DNA of 64,000 bases from Mytilus trossulus (Eukaryota > Mollusca > Bivalvia > Mytilida > Mytilidae), in NCBI RefSeq assembly GCF_036588685.1, contig NC_086374.1, positions 20,390,886-20,454,885 of the forward strand, in the 5' to 3' direction. The translations under genes were made by a program, and so were the position numbers. Below, piece after piece: positions 47,440 through 58,883 of the stretch. The notes under the pieces were generated by a model. That model was not told where the DNA came from, made no database searches, and saw only the letters and a list, made by a program, of their open reading frames with translations. Numbering within the stretch: the stretch's first letter is position 1; every line of letters starts with the position of its first letter.

Positions 47440-50400
47440 ATGAAACATACAAGAACACAACCAACAAATAATAATTCTGGACGTGGTAGAAATGGTGGCG
47501 TCAGAGGTCGAAATGGTAAACGAAGAGGGTATTAGGTTAAATGTGGATTTTGGAACTTAAATGGCTGGAATACTGATTGTAAACGGGATAAATTTAACCT
47601 TTTAACCGATATCATCGAACAATGTAATCTGCATATAGTTGGACTGGCGGAAACACACTTAAGAGGAAATGATTCTATTGTAATGCATGGATATCAATGG
47701 TTTGGCCATAACCGAAATAATATACATAAACGTGCGAAATGTGGATCGGGTGGAGTTGGTGTTTTAGTCAGGAACGATTTTGCTGACCAGTTTTCAATAG
47801 AAATTGTCGAAAGCAGTAAAGATGGAATCATGTGGATTCGATTTACTGAAAAAAACTGTGTCCAAAACTGTTTTTATGTTTGCGTGGTGTATTTGCCACC
47901 AGAGAACTCTACTAGAGCATATTATCAGTGATATTTATACAATTCCGAATGAAAATATGTTTTATCTATGTGGAGATTGGAATAGCCGATGTGGTGATAT
48001 GCTAGACTATATACCAGGCGTAGATTCCTTACCAGAACGAAATGTAGTTGATTTTAAATGTAAAACGTATGGAAGTATATTTTGCGATTTTCTATCTGAT
48101 ATAAGCTGTTGTATACTTAATGGCCGAAATACGATTCAAAACGACTTTACGTACGTATATACTCGAGGATCTAGTGTAGTAGATTACTGTATAGTACCTT
48201 ACGAAAAGTTACAAAATTTTGAAAAGTTTAGTGTAAGTCGTGCAAGTACCTTAGTCGACACTGTAAATGGCATCGGAAAATATGACTTAAAAGGAATTGT
48301 TCCAGATCATTCTATGTTATCATGGGAGATGTCACTAGACTTTTTAGTGACTGAAATAACACGTGAAAATACCAAACAGTCTGTTAAGACGAGGTACGAC
48401 ACACAAAATATACCTCAGGACTTTCTTTTGAATTCGGAAGCTATTTGAGACTTAAACAAACTTATTTTAGACCTTGAAAACTCAAATAAGTCACAAGTCG
48501 ATTTAGACCAGATGTATTGTGAATTTGTTAAAGTGGTAAAATCAGAGATGTCAAGTAAACTTTCATGTAAAACATATATAACGGATGGATTTAATAACAA
48601 ACTCCGTAGATGCAAAAAACCATGGTGGAATGAAGAACTAACTGTTTTATGGAATGGTGTTTGTAGTGCAGAAAAAATATGGATTAAAGCAACCTGTAAT
48701 AAAAGTACGTTACATGTACGTCATAATTATGTCCAAAAGAGGAAACATTTCGATAAAGCGTGTCAACGTTCCAAACGCCAATACTGGTATAGTATGCAAG
48801 ATGAATTAAAGAATTTAGAAGATAACCCAAAAGAATTTTGGAGGAAAATCGGGAAAATTGGAGTAGGAAACAACAGGCAAAGTATTCCAATGGAAGTGAA
48901 AATGGAAGATAATTCAATATGTACCGATCCGAAAATTGTTTTAGATAAATGGAAATGTGATTTTTCAAATATGTTGAATTCTGGAAATTTATATGAAACT
49001 ACCGAAAAAGATGTTAACAGTTGCATAATAACCGATGATATTCTTGATAGTGAAATAACCAATATTTTAAAATTGTCAAAAGCGGGAAAATCTCCTGGTT
49101 GTGATGAAATTCCGATGGAGATGTATAAAAATCAGACAGCTATAAACGCCCTCACTCAAGTGTTCAACATTTATTATAATACAGGAATGATACCGGAACT
49201 ATGGAGTAGAGGAATAATCACCCCGATACCGAAGAGTTCGACTTCCGACCCTCGGGACCCGATGTCTTACAGAGGAATAACATTGGCGCCAACTTCATAT
49301 AAACTGTATTGCGGAGTACTGAATTCAAGATTACCTGTAAAGCTTGATGATCTAAATTTTATACATGATGAACAAAATGGTTTTAGATCTAATCGTTATA
49401 CTATTGATCATTTGTCAACAATTACAACTATTATTGAAACAAGAAAAATGTGTAAAATGTCAACTTTTGCAGCTTTTATTGATTTCAAAAAAGCATATGA
49501 TACTGTAAACAGATTTTTATTATTTTGTAAACTTGAGTCAATAGGAATTAGTAGTAAAATGTTGAATGCTTTAAAATCTGTATATCATAAAGTACAGTCA
49601 TGTGTTAAAGTTAATGGGAATTTAACCCAATGGTTTGATGTTCAATGTGGTTTAAAACAAGGGTGTGTGTTATCGCCCATTTTATTCAATATTTTTATTA
49701 ATAATTTAGTAAATAAGGTTAAAAGTTTAAATGTTGGTATTCCGATAGAGGAAGAGAAAATATGTATTTTGCTCTATGCTGATGATATTGTTTTACTGGC
49801 TGAAAATGAATCAGACTTACAGATGCTCTTAAATGTTTTTCATATGTGGTGTCATACACATGATATTAGTGTTAAAGATTATTCATTTTAGACCACCTTC
49901 TTTTCCAAGGTCTATTTATACATTTATGCTGGGTAATGATATCATTGAAATTGTAATACAATATACTTACCTTGGTTTACATCTTACAGAATTTTTAAAT
50001 TATGATTTAATGGCAAAAGCTATTGCCAAGTCGGCAAGTAGAGCTCTTGGGTTATTGATCGCAAAATGTAAATCAAATGGTGGTTTTTGTTACTCTACTT
50101 ATACAAAGCTTTTTGACACACTTGTATGGTCAGTATCGATTATGGTGCTTCAATATGGGGAACAAGAGAATTCTCTTGCATAAATGCTGTTAAAAACAGA
50201 GCGATGAGATTTTATATGGGTGTAGGAAAGTATACACCAAACTTATCTCTGTATGGTGATATGAGCTGGATTCCATGCAATGTAAAGCAATGGACAGCTG
50301 TTTTTAGATTATTGTCCAGATTTTGTAAAATGGACAATGATAGATTGAACAAAAGAGTATTTATATGGTCATATAAGTATGGAAATAAGCCAATTAAAAA

Positions 50401-50968
50401 CTGGTGCTTCAGAGTGATGACTAAGTTTAAAGAGTATAATCTTGAACCATATTGTAACTGTGATATATTGTTAACTAAAAATGTAATTAAGGATATATAA
50501 TGCTTAGCTATTGATTTATATAAAACTGAATGGCATAATAAGTTGGTTTCGAATGAATATGCCAAACTTCGTACTTATAAATGATTTAAAACAGAATTTA
50601 AGGTAGAAAATTACATTTGTAAAACTATTGCAGGGAAATATAGAAGTGCTTTTGCAAAATTTCGTTGTGGTGTTGCCCCCCTAAAAATTGAAACGGGCCG
50701 GTATCAGAACTTACCTATTAATGAACGAATATGTTTTAGTTGTAATGAAACCATAGAAGATGAGAAACATGTAATTTTGAAATGTCCACTATATGCAGAT
50801 TTTCGTGCTGTGTTGTTTAGTCATGCAAATTCTTTTTGTCATGATGTTAATAGTATGTCAGATGATGATAAATTTGTATTTTTATTTAGTGATGAAAATG
50901 TTTATTTTTACACTGCCAAAATCTGCTATGATATTTTACTGAAAAGAAAATGTTTATTATATTCTTAA
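47440..50968 (+). pseudogene. Decayed non-LTR retrotransposon ORF (endonuclease plus reverse transcriptase)
   Basis: Translation from ATG 47440 gives an Arg/Gly-rich N-terminus, then an endonuclease/exonuclease/phosphatase domain (GFWNLNGWN, LAETHL, GDWNSR, SVVDYCI, PDHSML) and a reverse transcriptase (GKSPGCDEIPMEM, MSYRGITLAP, NGFRSNRYTIDHL, FIDFKKAYDTVN, GLKQGCVLSPILFN, YADDIVLLAEN), with a C-terminal Cys/His motif (CFSCNETIEDEKHVILKC). Lesions are a TAG at 47533, a frameshift near 47927, a TGA at 48446, a frameshift near 49880, a frameshift near 50140, a TAA at 50498 and a TGA at 50582. The catalytic YADD is intact but the reading frame is not, so the copy is dead. The domain order fits the jockey/CR1/I-like LINE groups; I cannot place the clade more closely. 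Confidence 0.92.
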
Positions 50969-51207
50969 CATTTGTTTACTTTTAAACTGTTTTATGTTAT
51001 TCTTAACATTTGTATACTTTTAATTTGTTTTATGTTTTATATATGTATATATATATATGTAAATGTATATACCATTTTTTATAGTCTCTCATAACTCTTT
51101 TTAGAGTGGCTCTTGTTTTTAATATTGTAATATGTAAATTGTAATATTATGTAAATGTTTTAGAAGAGGTGAGACTCAAATAAAATATTGTCTTGTCTTG
51201 TCTTGTC
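50969..51207 (+). mobile_element. LINE 3' UTR and (TCTTG)n tail
   Basis: After the stop at about 50966 comes a T-rich 3' UTR, an AATAAA at about 51179, and a short TCTTG microsatellite at 51191-51207. Microsatellite rather than poly-A 3' ends are known for several LINE groups. The tail marks the 3' boundary of the insertion. Confidence 0.75.
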
Positions 51208-51210
51208 TAT

Positions 51211-52229
51211 GTTCCGGACCATATGAGTATTTGGACCATACGCGTATGGTCATGACCGTATGCGTATACTCATATGGTCCGACCATACGCGTATGGTCTG
51301 ACCGTACGCGTATGGTCGGACCATATGAGTATTATACTCGTTTGGTCATTAACGGGCCGGACCATATGAGTATTTGGACCATATAGGTATTTTTTTCAAA
51401 TAACATTATAAACGTATAATACAAAAACTTTATCTAAAATAGCAGTGATGGTTACGTGACAATTTATTAATTTTATAATCCAAAACTACGTGAAAATTAA
51501 ATTTTGATGCGCTACATGTATTATAGTAGTTTTCATTGCTAGTTACATTATTGCATGTAGGCTTGGGTGACATTCACTTCCACAGGGTATCATAGCTTTT
51601 TTTACGTTACTTTGCAATTAATTTGTGCACGATCCTTTTCATTTACACCTTTTGTTTGCGAGTGAAAAACTAGCCTTTTTGCAGCTGCGTACAGTAATAC
51701 AGAGATCTTTGGCCATCCTGATGTTTACGTTTTTTTAAGAAGCTTTAGATCTCAAATGTCGTAAAATGACTGCAGTACACCATATTCATAAGACATTTAA
51801 AATAAACTATGTTACTTTCCAGTGACTTCTTCTGTAACAGTTCATTAAGAAAGTTTTGGATAATTTTTTTTAGTCGACCCATATTGCCATTCACTTGTAA
51901 TAACAAATCGGTTATGACCATCGGTATAAAATTACTATAAATTTGACAATTAAGTAAAATTAACTATGTATATTTCTTATCTTTCTATAGCTTATCTTTT
52001 TCTTAAAATATGATAAGAAAACTACCTATATTATTGCTTCTTTTTAATGACCGGTCATACCATCTGAAGAGTTTAGAAGTATTAAAAGCAAACTCAGTGT
52101 AACAAAGTGTTAATTACCCCGACCATACGCGTACGGTTGGACCATACGAGTATGGTCGGACCATATGAGTATATACCCATATGGTCATGACCATACGCGT
52201 ATGGTCCAAATACTCATATGGTCCGGAAC
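51211..52229. mobile_element. Fold-back element built of nested palindromes
   Basis: A 1,019-bp element starting GTTCCGGACCATATGAGTAT and ending with its reverse complement. The terminal inverted repeats (about 51211-51325 and 52119-52229) are themselves made of self-complementary modules such as ACCATACGCGTATGGT and of GGTC/GACC-bounded variants. The centre (51400-52110) is plain AT-rich DNA with no ORF. It abuts the LINE tail three bases away. No clear target duplication beyond AT. Confidence 0.8.
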
Positions 52230-52914
52230 ATATACATCTAATGTAATTATAATCAGATAAAAGTTTATTCTATGGACATCCATGAGTATTGCGATCACTG
52301 GATATTTACAAGAGGTCACACTGAGGTCACTTTGCATACGGAAAATATATCGGGGAATAAAGTAAACTTCTTCTAAATATGAACAAATTAAAGAATTTTC
52401 TTCAGAAACAAGTATATGTCCATTAGTTTTATAATGAAAACAATCCATTTAGTTATAAAAAAAAACATATTCATTATTTGTTTTAAATTTGAGGTTTCTT
52501 ATGACTTTAAGTAAATCATTTTTTATTTTGCAAGATAAACAGTTCCATAAATTCAATATTTTTTTCAATTATAAATACAAAGTGTTTATGAATCGTTCAT
52601 GTATACATGTGAAATACACGTATAATTCATGTAAATTAAATCATGATTACATTGCAATGCAGCATAGATGATACGCTAAGATGATAAAATATTCCACGGC
52701 GATCTCTTTGATTTTCACTTCCAAAGTAAAAAAGTAAATATTTTGTTTAAAAAACTGTGTGCATCTTTAATCATTATGAATAGACGAACGTGACTTTAAC
52801 AACTCCTTCGCGAGGAATTGCCAGATAATAATACAGTCTAACTTGAGGAAATGTTAACTAAAATGAAAAGGTCAGAAAACGTACATATACGTACAATTGT
52901 TCATCATAGGTTTC

Positions 52915-53160
52915 CCACGAGTGCACAGGTGAATTAAATAAAAAAAATGATAAAAATCGTGTTTTCATTATCATAGCTAAAAAATGAAAGTTATAAGTAT
53001 TGAATATTTCTTTTTGTAACTTTATAGGGTTGTAAAAGCGTTGACCGTGCGCACATTTTTAGAATGAAGCGCTTCCGCTTCCGCGCTTCATACAAAATGT
53101 ACGTCGGTCAACGCTTTTACACCCCAATAAATTTACAAAAAGAAGCATTCAATTCTTAAT
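52915..53160 (-). repeat. Palindromic dispersed element, right copy (inverted)
   Basis: The reverse-complement counterpart of 47101-47350: GTGCACAGGTGAAT..., then TATTGAATATTTC..., a centre with GAAGCGCTTCCGC, and GGTCAACGCTTTTACACCCC...AAGCATTCAATTCTTA. Identity looks high but the copies are not identical. Confidence 0.7.
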
Positions 53161-54303
53161 TGAAAAATATCTTTAAAAATGTACACAAAATTATTATCAA
53201 TATTTCCTAATTCGAAAGATAAACCTGCTTTTATAATAATACTTTGTGAATTTCAAAAGTTGCAAGTAAAATTAATTCAAAACATTTATAAAGTAGGAAT
53301 GATTAATATAAGCTTGAGAAAATATATAGACTATTGTTACATTCGACCTGCTCGGGACATCGGATTTAAAGTCGAGATCGTCTTCCCGACTTCCCGTAGC
53401 TACTTATTTTTACGCCCTACAGAGACAAACAGTCGCTTCACTTCAGTAAGGATGTTTAATATGCACTGCAAGGCGTAAGCAATTCAGGGGTGGCCATTTG
53501 TCTATAAAAATAACCCTTAGGCTGCATTTATATTAAATGATGTTTTGGTGTAGCCAGACAAAGGCAGGATAGATCACGGATTCTATATATAGTCCCGTAT
53601 TTTGATATTCAAATTCGAAATTCAGATTCCTATCGTTGTAGACTAATTTGTTTAAAAAAAATAGGGAGATGGGGATCAAATTCATTTGGTCAGACAATTC
53701 GACCCACCTTAAAAAAAAAGTCACGATAATAAATTAACGATATAAATAACTATATAGTTGTACATTTATACCGCTGTAAAAAGTTTACCCTCAATTAAGG
53801 CGTAGATTTCAGTGAATAAAAGACAAAGCATGCTGACAAATCAATAGGTTTCTGTACCTTTTTATAAAACTAGTAACTTTTGGATGAATATTATTTGATC
53901 CAATAACTGGTGTTCAAATATCAAAGCTACATATAACACCTTACCTTGAAAGCCTGTTGATATGTGCGCACCTCAATATGGTCCAAGAGTTATATATATA
54001 ACAACCAATTCTTAAACGGGGTTTACAATTAACAAATCAAAAAACGGACTTGGAATAATAATGAATTGTGTCTGTACAATTGACAGTTCATAATCAACAG
54101 CTGCTGGTTGTTTGTTTCCTATCGTATCCCATTTTTCTTTCCGGTAAATCGTTATTAAGAAATAACGATGAATATGCATGCTTATGATTTAACTTGAAAG
54201 AATTGTTTTTGAACACGTCGTTGTACAATAACTTATATCAGAGTACTGATTTACTGTCTCTTCTTATTGTACACTTCTTTCGTGTCACGCGCAAAACTTC
54301 ATA
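53161..54303. other. Intergenic, no supported gene
   Basis: A 99-codon plus-strand ORF at 53179-53478 begins with an ATG, but shows no motif or splice context that I can interpret, and the rest is AT-rich. I do not call it a gene. Confidence 0.4.
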
Positions 54304-56311
54304 GCCCAGGTAGCACAAAAACATTTTATTGATATTTTTAAAATATATTACAAAATGTCACAAAAATATCATTCAGAAACATTTTTTTGATGTGATATTC
54401 TGGCTTTACTCATTTGAATTGCATATTTTCTGGCCTTGAAATATTTGTTTTGAATGTTTAAAGAGCATTATTTTTAAATATCTTGATTTTATATTGAAAT
54501 AACATAATTTTGATATTATTCAGTCTCAATTGAAAATATCCAGATAATATATTTCAAATATCTGGACAAAATATCCTTTTCATGTCTGTGAAATGTTTTA
54601 TGGATGTCTACCAAACGTGTTTTACAGTCTGTCAACCATATACTCATTTTATTGAAAAGATAATGCAATGAATTGATTGAATATTATTCAACTCTTTTTA
54701 CCTTCTGATAGATGTGCAGTATTTTCACATTTATTGAGGGGGGATAGAAGGGGTCCTGATCCCGTAATTCGAATAAAGAATTCCCGGATCCCGACAGGGT
54801 CAATCCCGAAATCCCGATACAGGTCCTATACCCCCTCTTTACTCGACTGTCAATTGGAAAGTGTAAAAGTTTACTTATGTTTTTTTTTTTTTTATCTTTC
54901 TTAAAATTTTACTTATGTCAATGAATCATTGGTTTGTATTGTTTGAAAAGAAAATGAAAATGAAAATAATTTCAAATTGTATTTGTTGTTTTGGGCTGGT
55001 TTCAAATATTTTCTGTTTGGGCATAAAATTATTCAATAATTAAGATATTAAATACATTTAAATGACTACACAGAATTGAAAATATTAGATAAAGAGAATG
55101 AAGAGCACATTTTTTGTTAGAACATTTGATTAATATAAAGAATAAAATTTTCATTCTGTGGTATAAAGGGGGGATAAGTACTTTTAAAATACGTTGGCAT
55201 ATTGTTGGCACAATGTTGGCTTATATTTCAATATTAGCATGACTGTTTTAAAGACTTTGAACTAGTCAAAATACAAAGAATTTTCTAGTTCAAGGCACAG
55301 ATTACCGTAGTCCTGTATGACTAAATATCATTTGATTTTTGACTGAGTCTTCAATGCTCTTCAAACACAATCGTTATTCGCCTTATATATTTTTCTTTTG
55401 ACTTGATTGGAATTTTCATCAAAGTTAGATTAGAGTTGTTAAAACTTTTCTATCAAAAATGAGAAGACATTCATGTGAATGTGATTAAAAAAATATATAA
55501 AAAAAATATTTCCTTTTACATATCAAACATATGGCACACACATATCATTTTAATACAAACATCTGAAATACATTAATGTCGTACATCTTACAAACATCAA
55601 TTAGAAAAAATATTATGTTATATGTTTTTAAAATATGTCTTTTTTCATATCAAAACATGTGCTTCACTCAAATATCACTAACAAACATTTGGAACACATG
55701 TCTATCATGCATCTCACAAACATCTATTAAACATTATTATCTTAAAATGCTAATGAAACAGTCTTTAAGTAATATTTTCTAAATAAAATCGGAAAATAAA
55801 ATGTTATGATGTTATTGAAATATTCATTAGATATTACCATTTTTATATTTTTAATTAGGACAAGAAATTTATATTGATGTTACATCAAAAAGATATTTTA
55901 TTTTACATCAAACCTATGCTTTACACAGACATTAATCAACAATGTTTTATAATTTTTTCTTTTACACATCTTACAAATATATACATTGTATATTAAATGT
56001 AATATAAAAATGTCCATCAGATATTGATTGAATATTGCAAAGAAATATCTCCTCGACATATAAGTGTTCTCTTTTAAAATACTGTCTATCAAACGTTTTA
56101 AAAACATCAACAAAGAATATTTTTTTTATTGATAAAACATGTTTTTATATTAGAAATCAAACATTGGGATGAAATAGTATTGTAAACATATCATTCATGC
56201 ATAATTTCTGATGTAAAATAAATGTCTATAAAATATGTTTTTGTAAATATTTTTGACAAACATTTATATAACCATTCAATAATATCCTGAAAATATTATG
56301 TGTTAGATGGG
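54304..56311. mobile_element. AT-rich 2-kb element with degenerate inverted ends
   Basis: The left end CCCAGGTAGCACAAAAACAT and the reverse complement of the right end CCCATCTAACACATAATATT share a pattern (CCCA..TA.CACA, later GATATT). The left part is rich in AAATATC/GATATT words and the right part in their reverse complements (ACAAACATCA, CATCTTACAAA), as expected of a long fold-back. A different, GC-richer dispersed fragment (ATCCCG repeats) sits inside at about 54735-54845. No coding capacity and no target duplication seen. Confidence 0.5.
54735..54845. repeat. ATCCCG-rich dispersed fragment
   Basis: A GC-rich island with repeated CCCGG/ATCCCG words (GATCCCG, GGATCCCGAC, AATCCCGAAATCCCG) flanked by GGGGGGATAG and CCCCCTCTTT. 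It looks like a small dispersed bivalve element nested in the AT-rich element. Confidence 0.5.
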
Positions 56312-57290
56312 AGGCAATCGATGACTAGTTTTTAAATTTGAATTTATATATAGCATGTGTATGTAAAGTATAAGTTATACTATTTTAGTTGAGTTGTTTG
56401 TGTGAAACTTTGTCACCATTTACAGTCTATGGAAGAAGCGAATCGATAAAAACTTTTCTTGTATCACATTGCGATATTGTCTAATATCAATTGTAAATAT
56501 GCAGACATTACATGCGGAAAATGGTGTTTTCGGCAACGAAAAATAAAGAAAAACTAACTAAACTGTCAAATATGAACAATAATTGAATCTAAATATACAT
56601 TCAGAAGTTAGTTAGAAGCAAACGTTTATGTCCGTGTAAAATTTGAAGTGCTGTGTTTTTCTTATATACATTTGTTCATAAATATACAAATGCTATATAT
56701 TAGTTCTAATATCAATGCGATACTTTTAAAATATCATAGCGGTGTTTTTGTTTTATCAATATTAGTACTTATTAGTATTAATAATTGATTGCTGTACCCA
56801 TATTTTGACAATTTTACCTTTTATGTTTGTTTTGTTTACGCATCGTTGTGAATATGACAGAATTTGACGAGACTGTCATACACGTGAGCGGTATAGCGCC
56901 ATAAAACCAGGTTCAATCCACCCTTTTCAAAATTTGAAAATGCCAGTACCTATGGAGTTTAATAAACAATGTCGTAATCAAATAGCTAAGTATCAAAATT
57001 ATTGTACCCATATATAACGTTTAGCAAATTTTATAATGAATGCACCGAAAAAATATATATCTGATATGCTCGCAACGCGCGCATGGAAGACTTGCATATT
57101 TTGGCGTTAATATTGATTCACCTATAGGGTCTTTGCATCGGAACTAAACACATTTATTCAAAAACCAGTTGTTGTCATAACACGGGTTATGTTCTTTTCA
57201 TATATGTTATGATGGTATGATACTAAACCCCTAACGGGAAGGATTGTGCCTGATATTCATATGATGAAATCATAATCTTTCAATCAGTTT
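56312..57290. other. Intergenic with dispersed fragments
   Basis: Positions about 56430-56500 (CTATGGAAGAAGCGAATCG, then GCGATATTGTCTAATATC) match, inverted, about 60200-60265. Positions about 56878-56950 (GCGGTATAGCGCCATAAAAC) are a fragment of an element I recognise from mussel introns. No gene. Confidence 0.5.
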
Positions 57291-57294
57291 AATT

Positions 57295-57795
57295 GAAGTC
57301 TGGAGCTGGCATGTCAGTTAACTGCTTGTAGTCTGTTGTTATTTATGTATAATTGTCATTTGTCATTTTGTTTACTTTCTTTGGTTACATTTTCTGACAT
57401 CAGACTCGGACTTCTCTTGAATTGAATTTTAAATGTACGTATTGTTATGCGTTTACTTTCCTACATTGGCTAGAGGTATAGGGGGAGGGTTGAGATCTCA
57501 TAAACATGTTTAACCCCGACGCATTTTTGCGCCTGTCCCGAGTCAGGAGCCTCTGGTCTTTGTTAATCTTGTATTATTTTAATTTTAGTTTCTTGTGTAC
57601 AATTTGGAAATTAGAATGGCGTTCATTATCACGGAACTAGTATATATTTGTTTAGGGGCCAGCCGAAGGACGCCTCCGGGTGCGGGAATTTCTCGTTACA
57701 TTGAAGACCTGTTGGTGACTTTCTGCTGTTGTTTTTTCTATGGTCGGGTTATTGTCTCTTTGATACATTACCCATTTCCATTCTCAATTTTATTT
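57295..57795 (+). repeat. Dispersed mussel repeat, most complete copy
   Basis: Contains the recognisable landmarks GGAGCTGGCATGTCAGTTAA, GACATCAGACTCGGACTTC, GTTTAACCCCGACGC, TGTCCCGAGTCAGGAGCC and GGGTGCGGGAATTTCTCG, and ends in TTCCATTCTCAATTTTAT. Partial copies are at about 61050-61330 and 62770-63060, and reverse copies at about 18355-18650, 43435-43790 and 44690-44790. Confidence 0.7.
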
Positions 57796-58439
57796 CTTTA
57801 CTGATAACAATGAAACTAACTTGTGACAAATATGAATCATCATATACTGTCCTCGTTCAGATTGATTCGACAAAATCTGAATTACTTTTGAATCTCCTTT
57901 TTTATACAAATTAGACCTTGGTTTTCCTGTTAGAATGGTTTAACACTAGTATTTTTTTGTTCCTATATAGCGTGGTATTCGCTGTTAGCCAAGGCTCCGT
58001 GTTTAAGGCCCTACTTTGATCTATTATGGTTTACTTGAAACAAATTATTACTTATAAATAACTGCTTTCCAGTCCTCCAAAAACGTCATTTGTGTGCTGA
58101 ATCTTTTGTAAAGTGCAATATGAACTAGCACTTTTTAAAGCTTTAACGGCAACGGCAGTTATGATGGTACAAGAACGATTACGTCAATAAAAATACCAAA
58201 TAAACAGCACTGAACGATCTAAATTCATAAATATAGAAAAGGTATATACACATTTCTAACGTCAACAAACATTAACATCTTATTTATTTGTTTTCTAAAC
58301 ATTTTTTTAGTATTAAATGAAGAAATGAATTTATAACCAGCGATACGGATTGTTATTTTGCACTAAGAAATGGTCGCGTATTTAAACGATCGGTAAACTA
58401 GTCAAAAACGAAAGTCAAAGCTCTGTGGCAACAATACCA
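57796..58439. other. Intergenic, nothing recognised
   Basis: AT-rich sequence with short ORFs only. Confidence 0.4.
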
Positions 58440-58883
58440 GGGGTACAATCAAAATCACGTGATGGATATACACACACCGAAAGTAACAGTCGAGCAGACC
58501 GCTTGAAAGGTAAGTAGTCGTATTTACTTGTTTATATCAATAAAATTTAATAAATAAGGTAGTGCACCGAATGTCGGATACTATCTAGTTTTGAAATACA
58601 CAATTATCCTTGCTGGAAAGCTTGCAGTTAATGCTAACACTTCGACACAGTTCCAAAATTCCACCAGATAACTGTGTCGAGGTGTTAGCATTAACTGCAC
58701 GCTTTCTGGCAAAAACAATTGTGTATTTTAAAACTAAATACTATCCGACATTCGGTGTGCCAACTTATTAATCAAAATTTAATTGATATAAACAAGAAAA
58801 TGCAACTACTAACTTTTCAAGCGGCGAGTTCGACTGTAACTTCCGGTGTGTGTATATCCATCACGTGATTTTGATTGTACCCC
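58440..58883. repeat. 444-bp inverted repeat (213-bp arms, 17-bp loop)
   Basis: Left arm 58440-58652 starts GGGGTACAATCAAAATCACG and the right arm 58670-58883 ends with its reverse complement. The arms match over their full length with scattered mismatches and small indels (for example AAGTAAC/AAGTTAC-type changes). The 17-base loop is 58653-58669. Transcribed, it would fold into a long hairpin. No ORF. Probably a MITE or fold-back element. Confidence 0.85.

Noticed and set aside
53179..53478. 99-codon plus-strand ORF as a gene
   Set aside because: No motif, no splice or start context, and composition like the surrounding AT-rich DNA.
57595..57914. Short ORFs within the dispersed repeat
   Set aside because: They fall inside a multi-copy non-coding mussel repeat and are not conserved as frames among copies in this window.
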